Counted from the stretch's first letter, positions 23,705-32,990 are shown. The stretch: DNA of 53,230 nt from Amycolatopsis echigonensis (GCF_014174495.1 NZ_JACJHR010000064.1:1-53230); one strand, 5' to 3'. Made by a program: numbers and translations. Notes: generated from the letters alone by a model not told the origin.

Positions 23705-25353
23705 CGCACTGATCCATCGCGCGCCGGGTCGATCATCAGCGTGCCCATCATGCCGTTGTCCTCGTGGGGCAGGATGTGGCAGTAGTACACGGTCTTGCCG
23801 GGCGTGTCCGGCCGGAAATGGGTGCGCAGCGTGAACTGCCCGTTCGGCGGTAGCCGGAAGGTGTCCCACCAGATCGCCGGATCGGTCTGCCACGAGGTGT
23901 CGCCGGCCGGAATCCCTTGTACGTCAACGACCTGGAATGGGTTGACGTGAAGGTGGATCGGGTGCTGCATGACGTCGGCGTTGCGGATGGTCCATTCCTC
24001 CACCGTGCCGGCCTCGACCTGTTGGTCGATCCGGTCGGGGTCGAAGATCTTGTCGTCGATGTAGCCGATCACGCCGAGCCCGGCACGGCCGGACAGGTCG
24101 GTGCGGAAGGTCAGCGTGCGGCGGCGGGCTATCGGCAGGTTCGGGATGCGGGGCGGGTCGACCAGCCGAGTCGGGATCCATCCGGTCGTGGGTGTCCCGG
24201 TGACCACCAGCGTGGCCAGTTCGATCAGGGGGCGTGGCCCGCCGGGGTGGCCTTGGTCGTAGGCGGGGGCGTAGATCCGGTACCGGCCTGGCGCGCCGCC
24301 TCGGACGATCAGCTCCGCGCGGTTTCCGGCGGTCAGCATGATCGACGGCACGGTCTTGGGCGCGGAGAAGGGGATGCCGTCCTGGCCGATCTGGTGGAGG
24401 TCGTGGCCCTCGACGTGCAGCCAGATCGCCCGGTGGGGGTTGGCGCACAACACCCGCCAGCGTTGGGTCTCACCGGGCGCGATCGTGACGTGCGGGCGGA
24501 GTTGGCCGTTGAGGGTGAAGGTCATGCTGGTCGGCACGGCGGGCACGCTGGTGAACGGCACCTCACCCCCACACGGAACGACCACCGCGGTGGGCACCTC
24601 GCCGCCCTCGTCCAGCCACAGCTCGTTGATCACGATCGTGCGTTCGCGCATCTCGGCGATCTCGGGCACAGCGTCGATGCCGCCCTCGACGACGATCGGC
24701 CCGGCCAATCCGGACCACGCCTGGTGCGCGGTCGAGCCGTGCTGGTGTGGGTGGTACCAGTGCAGTCCGGCTGGCTGATCGGCGGGGATCCGGTAGTCGT
24801 ACTGGTGGTCGCCGCCCGGGTCGACGCGGATGAACACGTTGTCCGCCGACCCCTCGGGTGAGACCTGCAGGCCGTGGGTGTGCAGATTGGTCGCGATCAT
24901 CATTTGCGGCAGGGTTTCCCCGGCGGCGAGCCGGCCGACCATCCAGGGCAGGCAGTCCAGCGTGCCGCCCGGCCCGCCGGTGGGCCGGTTCGTGCACAGT
25001 GGTGGCAGCGCGTTCAGTGGGATCCCCATGGGGCGCATCCGGTTGCGCAGCAGCAGGCGCATCCGGTCACCGGGGCGGATGCGCAGGATCGGCCCCGGCA
25101 CGTGGCCGTTGTACGCGTCGACGTGGATCACCCGGTCCCCGACCGGCCAGGACACGGCCGCGATGGTCAGGTCGTAGTCCAGCAGTCCGTCGTGGCTGCG
25201 CACCTCGGGCAGGTCCCGCAGCTCCGCGCCGTCTGCACGGTCGGCGCTATCGAGGGCGGGTGGTGACGGCGAGAGCGCCGCGGCAGTGCCGGGTAGGCGC
25301 ACTGTGCCGGTCGCGGCCAGTGCGGTGGTCTTCAGGAACGTTCGGCGGTCCAC
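23701..25353 (-). CDS. Multicopper oxidase (laccase/CotA-like), Tat-exported
   Basis: This is a three-domain multicopper oxidase of about 550 residues. It begins with a twin-arginine signal (VDRRTFLKTTALAATG). Copper motifs in order are NLHTHGLQVSP, HWYHPHQHGST, MQHPIHLHVNPFQVV and, last, YYCHILPHEDNGMM. In the last motif the usual HCH is YCH: Tyr replaces one type-3 copper His, while the type-1 Cys, His and Met are kept. It may therefore be a weakened oxidase or a copper-binding protein. The role could be Cu(I) or phenol oxidation outside the membrane. GTG 25353 is chosen because it places the RR motif at the N-terminus; the upstream open frame has no export signal. Confidence 0.85.
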   Translation of the reverse strand: MDRRTFLKTTALAATGTVRLPGTAAALSPSPPALDSADRADGAELRDLPEVRSHDGLLDYDLTIAAVSWPVGDRVIHVDAYNGHVPGPILRIRPGDRMRLLLRNRMRPMGIPLNALPPLCTNRPTGGPGGTLDCLPWMVGRLAAGETLPQMMIATNLHTHGLQVSPEGSADNVFIRVDPGGDHQYDYRIPADQPAGLHWYHPHQHGSTAHQAWSGLAGPIVVEGGIDAVPEIAEMRERTIVINELWLDEGGEVPTAVVVPCGGEVPFTSVPAVPTSMTFTLNGQLRPHVTIAPGETQRWRVLCANPHRAIWLHVEGHDLHQIGQDGIPFSAPKTVPSIMLTAGNRAELIVRGGAPGRYRIYAPAYDQGHPGGPRPLIELATLVVTGTPTTGWIPTRLVDPPRIPNLPIARRRTLTFRTDLSGRAGLGVIGYIDDKIFDPDRIDQQVEAGTVEEWTIRNADVMQHPIHLHVNPFQVVDVQGIPAGDTSWQTDPAIWWDTFRLPPNGQFTLRTHFRPDTPGKTVYYCHILPHEDNGMMGTLMIDPARDGSVR

Positions 25354-25516
25354 GGTCGGCTCTTTCGCGGTCGTGCTGGATGCCTCATCGGTAGACAACC
25401 CAGGCACCGCGACTCGGCCTGTCAGGGCACGGCCGAGATCACCACCGTGGGTGAGAAAAGCCACCGCAACGAGTGAGTACGAAGACAGCCGCCGCACAGT
25501 CAGGCAGCGCCGGTTG

Positions 25517-26194
25517 TTATCCGGTCGAGGGTAGAGCGAGCAGCGCGTCGACCACCCCAACCAAGTCGGCTCCGGTCACGTCGGGCCGTGCGAACACGGG
25601 CGGGTACTGGTTCTCCAGGCGGCTGACCCATCCGGTGACCAGCCCCGCGTGGTGCGCGCCGTGGATGTCCCAGGCGTGTGCGGCCACCAGGGCAAGCTGC
25701 TCGGGTTCGAGTTGGCAGACGCGGGCCGCGTGGCGGTAGATTTCCGGCGCCGGTTTCCACCGCTGGATGTCGTCCACGGACAGCACCTGCTGTACGTCGT
25801 CCAGTACGCCCGCCCGCTCCAGCAGGGCGCGGGTTGTGCGCGCGGAGCCGTTGGTCAGCGTGATCACCGGCACCCCGGCCTGCCTGGCACGGCCCAGCGC
25901 CACGGCGACGTCCGGATGCGGGTCCAGCTCGACGAAGCCAGCCAGGATCCCGCGCACCGTGTCATCGGACAGCGTGTGGCCTGTCGCCGAGGCCAGGGCA
26001 CCGGCCGCGATCTCAGCGAACGGCCGGTAGCCGCTGGTAGCTGTCAGTGCGAAGGCGTCGCGCAGTAGCCGGGTGAACCACAGTTCCAGCACGTGACCGG
26101 GCAGGCCCGCGTCGATGATCCGGGTGCGCAGTGGCTCCAGCGGGAACAGGGTTTCGATCACGTCGAACGCGATGACCAAGGGGCGTCGGGCCAT
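25517..26194 (-). CDS. HAD-superfamily hydrolase, haloacid dehalogenase type II-like
   Basis: The 225-residue HAD protein has nucleophile Asp10 in VIAFDVIETLFPLEPL, motif II VITLTNGSA (about 110-118), the lysine in DDIQRWKPAPEIYRHAA (about 145) and motif IV around ALVAAHAWDIHGAHHAG. This fits L-2-haloacid dehalogenase/type II proteins, though FDxxGT is FDVIET. The substrate is unknown. SD GAAGGAG lies before the ATG at 26194. It is co-directional with the upstream disulfide oxidoreductase and the downstream oxidase. Confidence 0.82.
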   Translation of the reverse strand: MARRPLVIAFDVIETLFPLEPLRTRIIDAGLPGHVLELWFTRLLRDAFALTATSGYRPFAEIAAGALASATGHTLSDDTVRGILAGFVELDPHPDVAVALGRARQAGVPVITLTNGSARTTRALLERAGVLDDVQQVLSVDDIQRWKPAPEIYRHAARVCQLEPEQLALVAAHAWDIHGAHHAGLVTGWVSRLENQYPPVFARPDVTGADLVGVVDALLALPSTG

Positions 26195-26253
26195 GGTGAG
26201 CGTCTCCTTCCGGGCATGGTGAGCGGTCTCTCACGGATACCCGGCGCAGGTGG

Positions 26254-27711
26254 TCAGGACCAGATGGTCGCCCGGCGCACTGCCCCCAGCAGGCGGATCA
26301 CTCGTCGTCGGGCCGGGCTGGTCAGCGTCGTCTGCGCCTGGGCCAGGGCGGTGTTCCACACGCCGTCCGCCCAGGTGGGGTAGGCGTGCACGACCGAGGA
26401 CACCTCGCGCAGCCGGCCTCCCCGGGCCACCACGGCGGCCAGCTCGGCGAGCATTTCCCCGGCCCTCGGGGCGACGATCGTGGCGCCGAGCACCCGGTTG
26501 CCGCGGCCGAGCACCACCTGGGTGAAGCCGTCGGTGTCGTCCTCGGTGACCGCCCGGTCGACCTCGGTGTTCCGTAGCATCCGGACCCGCACTCGGTCGC
26601 CGTTGCGCCGCCGGGCCTGGTCCTCGGTCAGGCCGACGTGGGCAATTTCGGGGTCGGTGAATGTCACCCAGGGCATCCGGTCGTGGTCGACCCGGCGGAG
26701 CGGGCCGAGTAGCGCGTTGGTGGCGGCGATGCTGCCGTGGATCCCGGCGACGTGCGTGAACGCCGGGGCGCCGGTCACGTCCCCGGCGGCATAGATGCGC
26801 CGGTTGCTGGTGCGCAACCGGCCGTCCACCGTCACATAGCCGCGCTCATCGACAGCGACCCCGGCGGCGTCCAGCGCGAGGCCGCTGGTCCGGGGGCGGC
26901 GGCCGGTGGCGACCAGCACGTGGTCGGCGCACAGCACACCGCGGCTGTCCGGGCCGGTCACCTCCAGTTCGACCGCTCCTGGGACGCCGGTCGCCTTGGC
27001 CACCGTTGTTCCGGTGAGCATGCGGACGCCCTCGCCTGCCAGCCGGGCGGCGAGCACGGCGGCGGCCTGGGGTTCTTCGCGGGGAATGAGCCGGTCGATG
27101 GCTTCCACGACGGTCACCTCGCTGCCCAGCCGGGCGAATGCCTGCCCGAGTTCGCAGCCGATCGGGCCGCCCCCGAGCACCACCAGCCGCCGCGGCAGTT
27201 CGGTGAGGTCCCAGACGGTGTCGCTGGTCAGCGGTTTGACCTCGGCCAGTCCGGGAATCGGCGGGAGCGTTGGGGTGCAGCCGGTGGCCACCAGCGCGTG
27301 CCGGAACCGCAGTACTCGCTTGCCGGCCCGGATCTCCCGCGGCCCGGTGAACACCGCCTCGCCCGCGATGACCTCGGCCCCGGCCTTCGTGAGCGCGTCG
27401 GGCGAGTCGACTGGTTCGATCCGCTCAATCGCCCGGCGCACCGCCGCCATCACGGCCGCGAAGTCGACCTCGACCGCCACCGGGTGGGTGGCGAACACGG
27501 CGGCCCGCCGGGCGGCGTGGATGCGTGCCGCCGCCGCGATCAGTGTCTTGCTCGGCACGCACCCGGTCCACAGGCAGTCCCCGCCGGTGCGGTCGCGTTC
27601 GACGAGCACCACCCGCGCGCCGAGCGTGCCAGCGGTCTTGGCCGCGATGATGCCCGCGGTCCCGCCGCCGACGATCACCAGATCGACCGGTTCGGAGATC
27701 AACTCGGGCAC
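26254..27711 (-). CDS. Pyridine nucleotide-disulfide oxidoreductase, mercuric-reductase-like
   Basis: The 485-residue flavoprotein has FAD motif VDLVIVGGGTAGIIAAKTAG (about 9-28), redox pair Cys46/Cys51 in GGDCLWTGCVPSK, NAD(P) motif LVVLGGGPIGCELGQAF, and the second FAD motif IYAAGDVTGAPAFTHVA. The dimerisation domain has HAYPTWADGVW at the active-site His position. There is no C-terminal Cys pair and no HMA domain, so true mercuric reductase activity is doubtful. A thiol, quinone or other metal reductase is possible. The GTG at 27711 is selected because AGGAG ends seven bases before it; the GTG at 27717 is too close to that site. Confidence 0.83.
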   Translation of the reverse strand: MPELISEPVDLVIVGGGTAGIIAAKTAGTLGARVVLVERDRTGGDCLWTGCVPSKTLIAAAARIHAARRAAVFATHPVAVEVDFAAVMAAVRRAIERIEPVDSPDALTKAGAEVIAGEAVFTGPREIRAGKRVLRFRHALVATGCTPTLPPIPGLAEVKPLTSDTVWDLTELPRRLVVLGGGPIGCELGQAFARLGSEVTVVEAIDRLIPREEPQAAAVLAARLAGEGVRMLTGTTVAKATGVPGAVELEVTGPDSRGVLCADHVLVATGRRPRTSGLALDAAGVAVDERGYVTVDGRLRTSNRRIYAAGDVTGAPAFTHVAGIHGSIAATNALLGPLRRVDHDRMPWVTFTDPEIAHVGLTEDQARRRNGDRVRVRMLRNTEVDRAVTEDDTDGFTQVVLGRGNRVLGATIVAPRAGEMLAELAAVVARGGRLREVSSVVHAYPTWADGVWNTALAQAQTTLTSPARRRVIRLLGAVRRATIWS

Positions 27712-27833
27712 GGGCACGCTCCTATTCGCCTGGCGGGGTGTGCTGGGGAAACCCGCTGGCAGTGGCACGCCATTCCATCGGGCGGTGCACCCCTGCCGGG
27801 AATCGCGACGCCGCGTCGGTGGGTTTCGCTAGC

Positions 27834-28166
27834 GTGGAAACGCCGGATCAGGTGCGCCGGGAGTCGTGGACGTGGCCAGGCGAGGCGGTCGGCCTGGTGC
27901 TGCGGGGCCGCACCGCCGGCCCGACCGCGGCCGTGGTCGGCACCGTGTTGTCCGCGGTCAACCAGGGCAGCCTCATCCTGGACGGCCAGGCGACCTGGGT
28001 GACCTGGCTGCGGGTGGCCGTCAACGACGCCGTGCCCTATCTGGTGGCCAGCATCGGGTGGTTGTCGGCCCGCCGGGTCCGGCCGGGGCCGATCGGGGTG
28101 GAAGCCGCCACGGAGGTCACCGGGTTTCCTCATCGAACGTCGACGAGAGCGAAGGAGAAAGCGCTG
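27834..28166 (+). CDS. NrtS-like small nitrate/nitrite transporter, no own stop codon
   Basis: About 85 residues resemble NrtS: an amphipathic start, then two membrane helices (PTAAVVGTVLSAVNQGSLIL; LRVAVNDAVPYLVASIGWLS). The frame has no stop before the AhpD-like start at 28167, so it could read through into that gene as a fusion (27834-28712). A linker of about 40 polar residues (EVTGFPHRTSTRAKEK) lies between. Either the original stop was lost or a fusion protein is made alongside the internally started AhpD protein. The GTG at 27834 is tentative. Confidence 0.55.
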
Positions 28167-28712
28167 ATGCCGCGAGTCCCGGTGCACACGATCGGCGATG
28201 CCCCGCAGGCCGCCCGCGACACCCTGAGCGGGCTGGCCGCCCGGCTGGGGCGGGTGTTCAACATCCACGGCGAGATGGCGCACGCGCCGGTGGTCCTGGC
28301 CGTCTACGCGGGCATGCAGGCCGCGATCGCCGAGCACGGCAGCTTCGACGCCCGCACGCGCGAGGCGATCGCGTTGGCGGTCGGTGCGGTCGACGGCTGC
28401 GGCTACTGCCAGGCCGCGCACACCGCGTCCGCCCGGAAAGCCGGCCTGGACCTGGAGCAGACGATCGCGATCCGCGCTGATCGGGCCGAGTTCGACCCGA
28501 AGCTGGGCGCGCTGCTCGCGGTGGCCCGTCAGGTCGCTGGACAGGTCGGCGAGGTCGACGACGCCACCTGGAAGCACGCACTGGAGGCGGGCTGGACCGA
28601 CACCGAGCTGACCGAGCTGTTCGCCCATGTCGCGGTCAACCTCTACACCAACTACTTCAACCACTACGTCGGCACCGAGCTGGACCTCCCACCCGCGCCC
28701 GACCTGAGCTGA
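28167..28712 (+). CDS. AhpD/carboxymuconolactone decarboxylase-like peroxidase
   Basis: The 181-residue all-helical AhpD-family protein has active-site motif GAVDGCGYCQAAHTASARKA (CxxC plus His; about 74-93), typical of alkylhydroperoxidase-like proteins. It probably reduces peroxides or works in redox relay with the flavoprotein encoded 12 bases downstream. The ATG 28167 follows GAAGGAG with proper spacing, so independent translation is likely despite the open frame from the NrtS-like segment. Confidence 0.82.
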   Translation: MPRVPVHTIGDAPQAARDTLSGLAARLGRVFNIHGEMAHAPVVLAVYAGMQAAIAEHGSFDARTREAIALAVGAVDGCGYCQAAHTASARKAGLDLEQTIAIRADRAEFDPKLGALLAVARQVAGQVGEVDDATWKHALEAGWTDTELTELFAHVAVNLYTNYFNHYVGTELDLPPAPDLS

Positions 28713-28724
28713 GGGGCATCTGCC

Positions 28725-30083
28725 GTGGCCGAAGACGTCGATGTTGTCGTGATCGGACTGGGTCCGGGCGGGGAAGCCGTGGCCGGCGAGGTCGCCGAGG
28801 TCGGCCTGGACGTGGTTGGGATCGACGCCCACCTGGTGGGCGGGGAGTGCCCCTACTACGGGTGTGTACCCACCAAGATGATGATCCGGGCGGCCAACGC
28901 CGTCGCGGAAGCACGTCGCGTATCCGGGTTGGCGGGCCAGGCCCAGGTCGCGCCGGACTTCACGCCGGTCGCGGCGCGCATCCGCGCCGAGGCCACCGAC
29001 GACTGGAACGACCAGGTCGCCGTCGACCGCTTCACCGGCAAGGGCGGTCGGTTCGTGCGCGGGCGTGCCCGACTGACCGGCCTGCGCACCGTCACGGTCA
29101 ACGGCACCGTGTTCACCGCCCGCCGCGCGATCGTGCTCAACCCCGGCACCGAACCGGCGATCCCACCCATTCGCGGCCTGGCTGACACCCCGTACTGGAC
29201 CAACCGGGAAGCCATCGCCGTCACCGAGGCGCCCGAATCGCTGATCGTCCTCGGCGGTGGCGCGGTCGGCCTGGAACTCGCCCAAGCCTTCGCCCGGTTC
29301 GGCACCCACGTCACCGTGGTCGAAGCGGCACCGCGGCTGGCGCCGATGGAAGAGCCCGAAGCCGGCGAGCTCCTGGCCCGCGTGCTGCGGGACGAGGGGC
29401 TCGACGTGCACGTCGCCGCCCACGTAGGTGCCGTCGCCCACGCTGACGACACCTTCACCGTGGATCTCGACGACCGCCAACTCCGCGCCCAGCGGCTGCT
29501 GGTCGCCACCGGACGCCGCACCGACCTGACAGCGCTTGGCGTCGACGCACTGGGCCTCGACGCGAGCGCGCGATTTCTGAACCCCGACGAGCGGATGCGC
29601 ATCGCCGAGGGCGTGTACGCGATCGGCGATGTCACCGGCAAGGGCGCGTTCACCCACATCTCGATGTACCAGGCGGCCATCGCGACCCGGGACATCCTGG
29701 GCCAGCCGGGCGCGGCGGCGGCGGACTACCGGGCGGTGCCGCGAGTGACGTTCACCGACCCGGAGATCGGTGCCGTCGGCCTTACCGAGGCCCAAGCCCG
29801 CGAGCAGGGCATCCCAGTCCGGGTGGGCTTCGCCGAGCTGCCCAGCTCGGCCCGCGGATGGATCCACCAGACCGGCAACCACGGCTTCATCAAGCTCATC
29901 GCCGACGCCGACCGCGGCATCCTGGTCGGCGCCACGTCCGCCGGCCCGACCGGCGGCGAAGTCCTGTCCGCCCTCGTGCTCGCCGTGCACGCTCGCGTGC
30001 CGGTCGACACGCTGCGGCAGATGATCTACGCCTATCCGACGTTCCACCGCGCCATCGAGGACGCCCTGAACCACCTGCGCTGA
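28725..30083 (+). CDS. Pyridine nucleotide-disulfide oxidoreductase
   Basis: The 452-residue two-dinucleotide-binding flavoprotein has VDVVVIGLGPGGEAVAGEV, the redox pair Cys42/Cys47 in GGECPYYGCVPTK, SLIVLGGGAVGLELAQAF for NAD(P), and VYAIGDVTGKGAFTHIS for FAD. At the dimer interface the usual HxHPT is YAYPTFHRAIEDAL, so the catalytic His is Tyr. This is a change found in non-lipoamide members. It lacks MerA's C-terminal Cys pair. GTG 28725 has GAGGGG upstream. The AhpD-like gene immediately before suggests a peroxide- or thiol-reducing pair. Confidence 0.82.
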   Translation: MAEDVDVVVIGLGPGGEAVAGEVAEVGLDVVGIDAHLVGGECPYYGCVPTKMMIRAANAVAEARRVSGLAGQAQVAPDFTPVAARIRAEATDDWNDQVAVDRFTGKGGRFVRGRARLTGLRTVTVNGTVFTARRAIVLNPGTEPAIPPIRGLADTPYWTNREAIAVTEAPESLIVLGGGAVGLELAQAFARFGTHVTVVEAAPRLAPMEEPEAGELLARVLRDEGLDVHVAAHVGAVAHADDTFTVDLDDRQLRAQRLLVATGRRTDLTALGVDALGLDASARFLNPDERMRIAEGVYAIGDVTGKGAFTHISMYQAAIATRDILGQPGAAAADYRAVPRVTFTDPEIGAVGLTEAQAREQGIPVRVGFAELPSSARGWIHQTGNHGFIKLIADADRGILVGATSAGPTGGEVLSALVLAVHARVPVDTLRQMIYAYPTFHRAIEDALNHLR

Positions 30084-30180
30084 TCGTGGCCGGCGACGTT
30101 CGCGCGAGCGCAGGCGCGGTGGGGCGCCGTGGACGGCTACCGCCGTGGGGCCGACCATGACCGTCGACGGGGAGGACGAG

Positions 30181-32613
30181 TCAGCGGCGGCGGCCGACGC
30201 TGCCGATGGCTTCGAACAGCAGCCGGGGTCGCCCGCCGATGGAGTTGAGGAACAGGCTGGTGACCGAGGCGGCCATCGCGACCATCGCCCACACCGGATA
30301 CACCAGCCCAGTCGCCGACAGGGGAATGCCGATGCCGTTGAACGTGAACGCCAGAGCCACGTTCTGCTTCACCCGCCGGTAGGCGCGGCGAGAGATGTCG
30401 CGGGCGGTGAGTACGAGCCGCAGGTCGTCGCGCACGATGATGATGTCGGCGGACTCGGTGGCGATGTCCGTGCCGCTGCCCAGGGCGACGCCGACATCGG
30501 CGCGCATCAGGGCGGGGGCGTCGTTGATCCCGTCCCCGACCATCGCCACTCGACGCCCTTCGGCCTGCAACCGGCCGACCACCTCGGCCTTGCCGTCCGG
30601 CAGGACTTCGGCGTGCACCTCGTCGATCCCGGCCTGGCGGGCGACGTGGGCGGCGGCACGCGGGTTGTCCCCGGTGACCAGCACCGGCGTCAGGCCCGCC
30701 GCGCGCAGGGCGGCGACGGCTTCGGCAGCCTCCGGGCGCAGCGTGTCGGCCAGCGCGATCACCCCGAGCGCACGGCTGTCGCGGGCAACCGCGACTACCG
30801 TGTGTCCCTCGCCCTCCCACTGCGCGATCACCGCATCCAGACCGGCGAGGTCCATGCCGTGGTCGACCAGGAAACCGGGGCGGCCGACCAGCACGCGGTG
30901 CTCGCCGAGCCACGCGGTGACCCCAAACCCGGCGGTGGCCTGGAAACCCTCCGGGTCCAGGGCGGGCAGCGTCAGCCCCCGTGCGGTGGCGGCGGCGGTG
31001 ATCGCCCGGCCCAGCGGGTGGTCGGACGGGGCCTCGGCTCCCGCCGCGACCGCCAGCACCTCGTCGCGGTGCACGCCGGTGGCCGGATGCACCGCGACGA
31101 CGACTGGTCGGCCGTAGGTCAGCGTGCCGGTCTTGTCCAGCAACACGTGCGTGACCTGCCGGAAGGTCTGGAAGGCTTCGCCGGTCCGCATGATGATCCC
31201 GGAATCGGCGGCGTCCCCGGAGCCGCGCACGATGGCCAGCGGCGCAGCGATACCCACCGCGCACGGGTAGCCCATCACCAGCACGGCCAGCGCGGCGAAC
31301 ACCGCACGCCGCACATCCACCGCGCCGGTGAGCACCCCGCTGCCGAGCAGCCAGCCGGCCAGCGCCAGGGCGGAGAGGGTCAGCACGGTGGGGGTGTAGA
31401 CGCGCAGGACCCGGTCCACCAGGTGCAGCACGCCGGGTTTGAGGGCGCGGGCGTCTTCCACATTGCGCACCACGCGGGCGAGGAAGCTCTCCGCCGCCGG
31501 GGCCGTGGCCGCCACGACGAGGGCGCCCGCACCGTTGACCGCCCCGCTGACCACCGTGTCGCCGGTGGTCTTCTCCTGGGGCAGCGGTTCACCGGTGACC
31601 AGCGAAACGTCCACTGTGGAGTATCCATCGACGACGCGACCGTCCACCGGGACGCGCTCGCCGGGACGGACACGCACCCGGTCCCCAATGCGGACCTGCT
31701 CGACCGGCACCTCGACCTCAGTGCCGTCACGGACCACGCGCGCCAGATCCGGTTGCAGGTCAAGGAGCTTCTTCACCGCCTGGCTGGAGCGGGTCTTGAC
31801 CAGCAGGGACAGCCACTCGGAGAAGATGTGGTAGTTCGCGACCAGCACCGACACGGCGAAAAACGCGGCGGTCGGATAGTCGGGGAACACCCTGGACAGG
31901 CCGATCGCGCCGCCGGCCAGGCCCGCGAACGCACCGATCTCCAACAGCACATGCTGGTTGAGAATCCCTCGCCGGGCCGACTGAAGCGCCATGCGCAGGA
32001 TGTGCCGGGCGACACCGGCCACGACGATCAGCGCCACGGCCGCGGCCAGCCAGCCGGTCAACCACACCGGCACCAGCCCCACCGCGCGCAGCACCAGCGC
32101 GGCCACCCCCGGCGCGACGATCCCCGCAGCCCCGGCCGCGGCGATCCACCGCCCGGCTTTACGGAGAAGCGCATAGGACAGCGGCACCATCACGACGACC
32201 ACGGACAGCGGCACCAGGATCGAGGCGATCCCGGTGACGGTGGCGATCAGGCCGATCGCGGTGAGGCTCGCGGCGATCGCCCCCAACAGCCGCACGCCCT
32301 CACGCACCAACTGGGCCTCTTCCTCCTCGAAGGGGCGCAGCTTGCGCGGGTCGTAGAGCTGGTAGCCGATGTCACGCAACGTCGACAGGATCCGCTCCGG
32401 GGCGATCACGCCCGGGTCGTAGTCCACCAGCGCCTGCTCGTGCGTCAGCGACACCGCGACCTGCCCGACCCCGTCCATCCGGCCCAGGGCCTTTTCGATC
32501 GTGCCGGTGCACAGCGAGCAGTGCAGGCCCGCGATCCTCGCCCGAATCCGGGCATGGCCTTCCACTGTGGACGGTTCGGTCGCCCACAACTGGGCGGCAT
32601 CGGTACTTGTCAT
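30181..32613 (-). CDS. Heavy-metal translocating P-type ATPase with YPC membrane motif
   Basis: The 810-residue P1B-type ATPase has an N-terminal HMA domain with GLHCSLCTG (about 29-37), several membrane helices, an actuator TGEP (LVTGEPLPQEK) and the membrane metal motif GYPCAVGIAAPLA. It continues with phosphorylation site DKTGTLTYG, SDHPLGRA and the hinge GDGINDAPAL. The usual CPC, SPC or TPC is YPC, so the transported ion cannot be assigned from the motif. Upstream, overlapping by 4 bases, is a CopZ-like chaperone, and beyond it a divergent MerR regulator; a soft metal such as Cu(I) or Hg/Cd is likely. Transcribed leftward. Confidence 0.88.
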   Translation of the reverse strand: MTSTDAAQLWATEPSTVEGHARIRARIAGLHCSLCTGTIEKALGRMDGVGQVAVSLTHEQALVDYDPGVIAPERILSTLRDIGYQLYDPRKLRPFEEEEAQLVREGVRLLGAIAASLTAIGLIATVTGIASILVPLSVVVVMVPLSYALLRKAGRWIAAAGAAGIVAPGVAALVLRAVGLVPVWLTGWLAAAVALIVVAGVARHILRMALQSARRGILNQHVLLEIGAFAGLAGGAIGLSRVFPDYPTAAFFAVSVLVANYHIFSEWLSLLVKTRSSQAVKKLLDLQPDLARVVRDGTEVEVPVEQVRIGDRVRVRPGERVPVDGRVVDGYSTVDVSLVTGEPLPQEKTTGDTVVSGAVNGAGALVVAATAPAAESFLARVVRNVEDARALKPGVLHLVDRVLRVYTPTVLTLSALALAGWLLGSGVLTGAVDVRRAVFAALAVLVMGYPCAVGIAAPLAIVRGSGDAADSGIIMRTGEAFQTFRQVTHVLLDKTGTLTYGRPVVVAVHPATGVHRDEVLAVAAGAEAPSDHPLGRAITAAATARGLTLPALDPEGFQATAGFGVTAWLGEHRVLVGRPGFLVDHGMDLAGLDAVIAQWEGEGHTVVAVARDSRALGVIALADTLRPEAAEAVAALRAAGLTPVLVTGDNPRAAAHVARQAGIDEVHAEVLPDGKAEVVGRLQAEGRRVAMVGDGINDAPALMRADVGVALGSGTDIATESADIIIVRDDLRLVLTARDISRRAYRRVKQNVALAFTFNGIGIPLSATGLVYPVWAMVAMAASVTSLFLNSIGGRPRLLFEAIGSVGRRR

Positions 32614-32864
32614 GATTGCCCCGCCTCCTCACGCTGGGCGTCGCCGGTGACGGTGAACCCGGCCTGCTCGATCCGGTCACGGGCGGCCGTGGCCAGTGCG
32701 TCGGGGGTGGTGTGGGCCGGGTCGAACCGCAGCCGCACCACGCCCGTGGTGTGGTCGGCCTCGACGTGCCCGACCCCGTCCAGCCGCCCCAGCACGGTCC
32801 GCAGCCGCTGCTCGCAGGCGCCGCAGTGCATTCCCTCGACCCGCACGGTCACGATCTCGCTCAT
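32610..32864 (-). CDS. CopZ-like heavy-metal chaperone (HMA domain)
   Basis: The 84-residue protein is a single ferredoxin-like HMA domain with the metal site VEGMHCGACEQRL (CxxC near 12-15) and the typical helix and last strand (DRIEQAGFTVTG). It should bind a soft metal ion in the cytoplasm and hand it to the P-type ATPase whose start it overlaps by 4 bases. The ATG 32864 with AGGAAACG upstream is preferred over an in-frame codon at 32882, giving the normal family length. Confidence 0.88.
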   Translation of the reverse strand: MSEIVTVRVEGMHCGACEQRLRTVLGRLDGVGHVEADHTTGVVRLRFDPAHTTPDALATAARDRIEQAGFTVTGDAQREEAGQS

Positions 32865-32882
32865 CGTTTCCTCGTCTCCCAC

Positions 32883-32990
32883 GTGAAGAGGCCGGTGCTG
32901 ACCTGGCCTTTTCCGATGTCAACCCACGGTAGGAGCTTGTCCCTGGGGCAAGGTCAAGCCGCGTACGCTCGACACCGAGGAGGTTGGGCC
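32883..32990. promoter_or_regulatory. Divergent promoter region with a MerR-type palindrome
   Basis: This region lies between the chaperone/ATPase operon and merR-type gene 32991. A 23-base dyad at 32936-32958 has arms CTTGTCC and GGTCAAG around the centre CTGGGGCAA, typical of MerR-family operators that sit in a stretched promoter spacer. Confidence 0.65.

Noticed and set aside
26254..27711. Second mercuric reductase
   Set aside because: It has the disulfide-reductase fold and redox Cys pair but lacks the C-terminal vicinal Cys and the YLTM-EG block seen in the true MerA at 35469.
30145..32886. Long plus-strand open frame of over 900 codons
   Set aside because: It is antisense to the P-type ATPase and has His/Gln/Arg-biased composition; the minus-strand frame has all P-type ATPase motifs.
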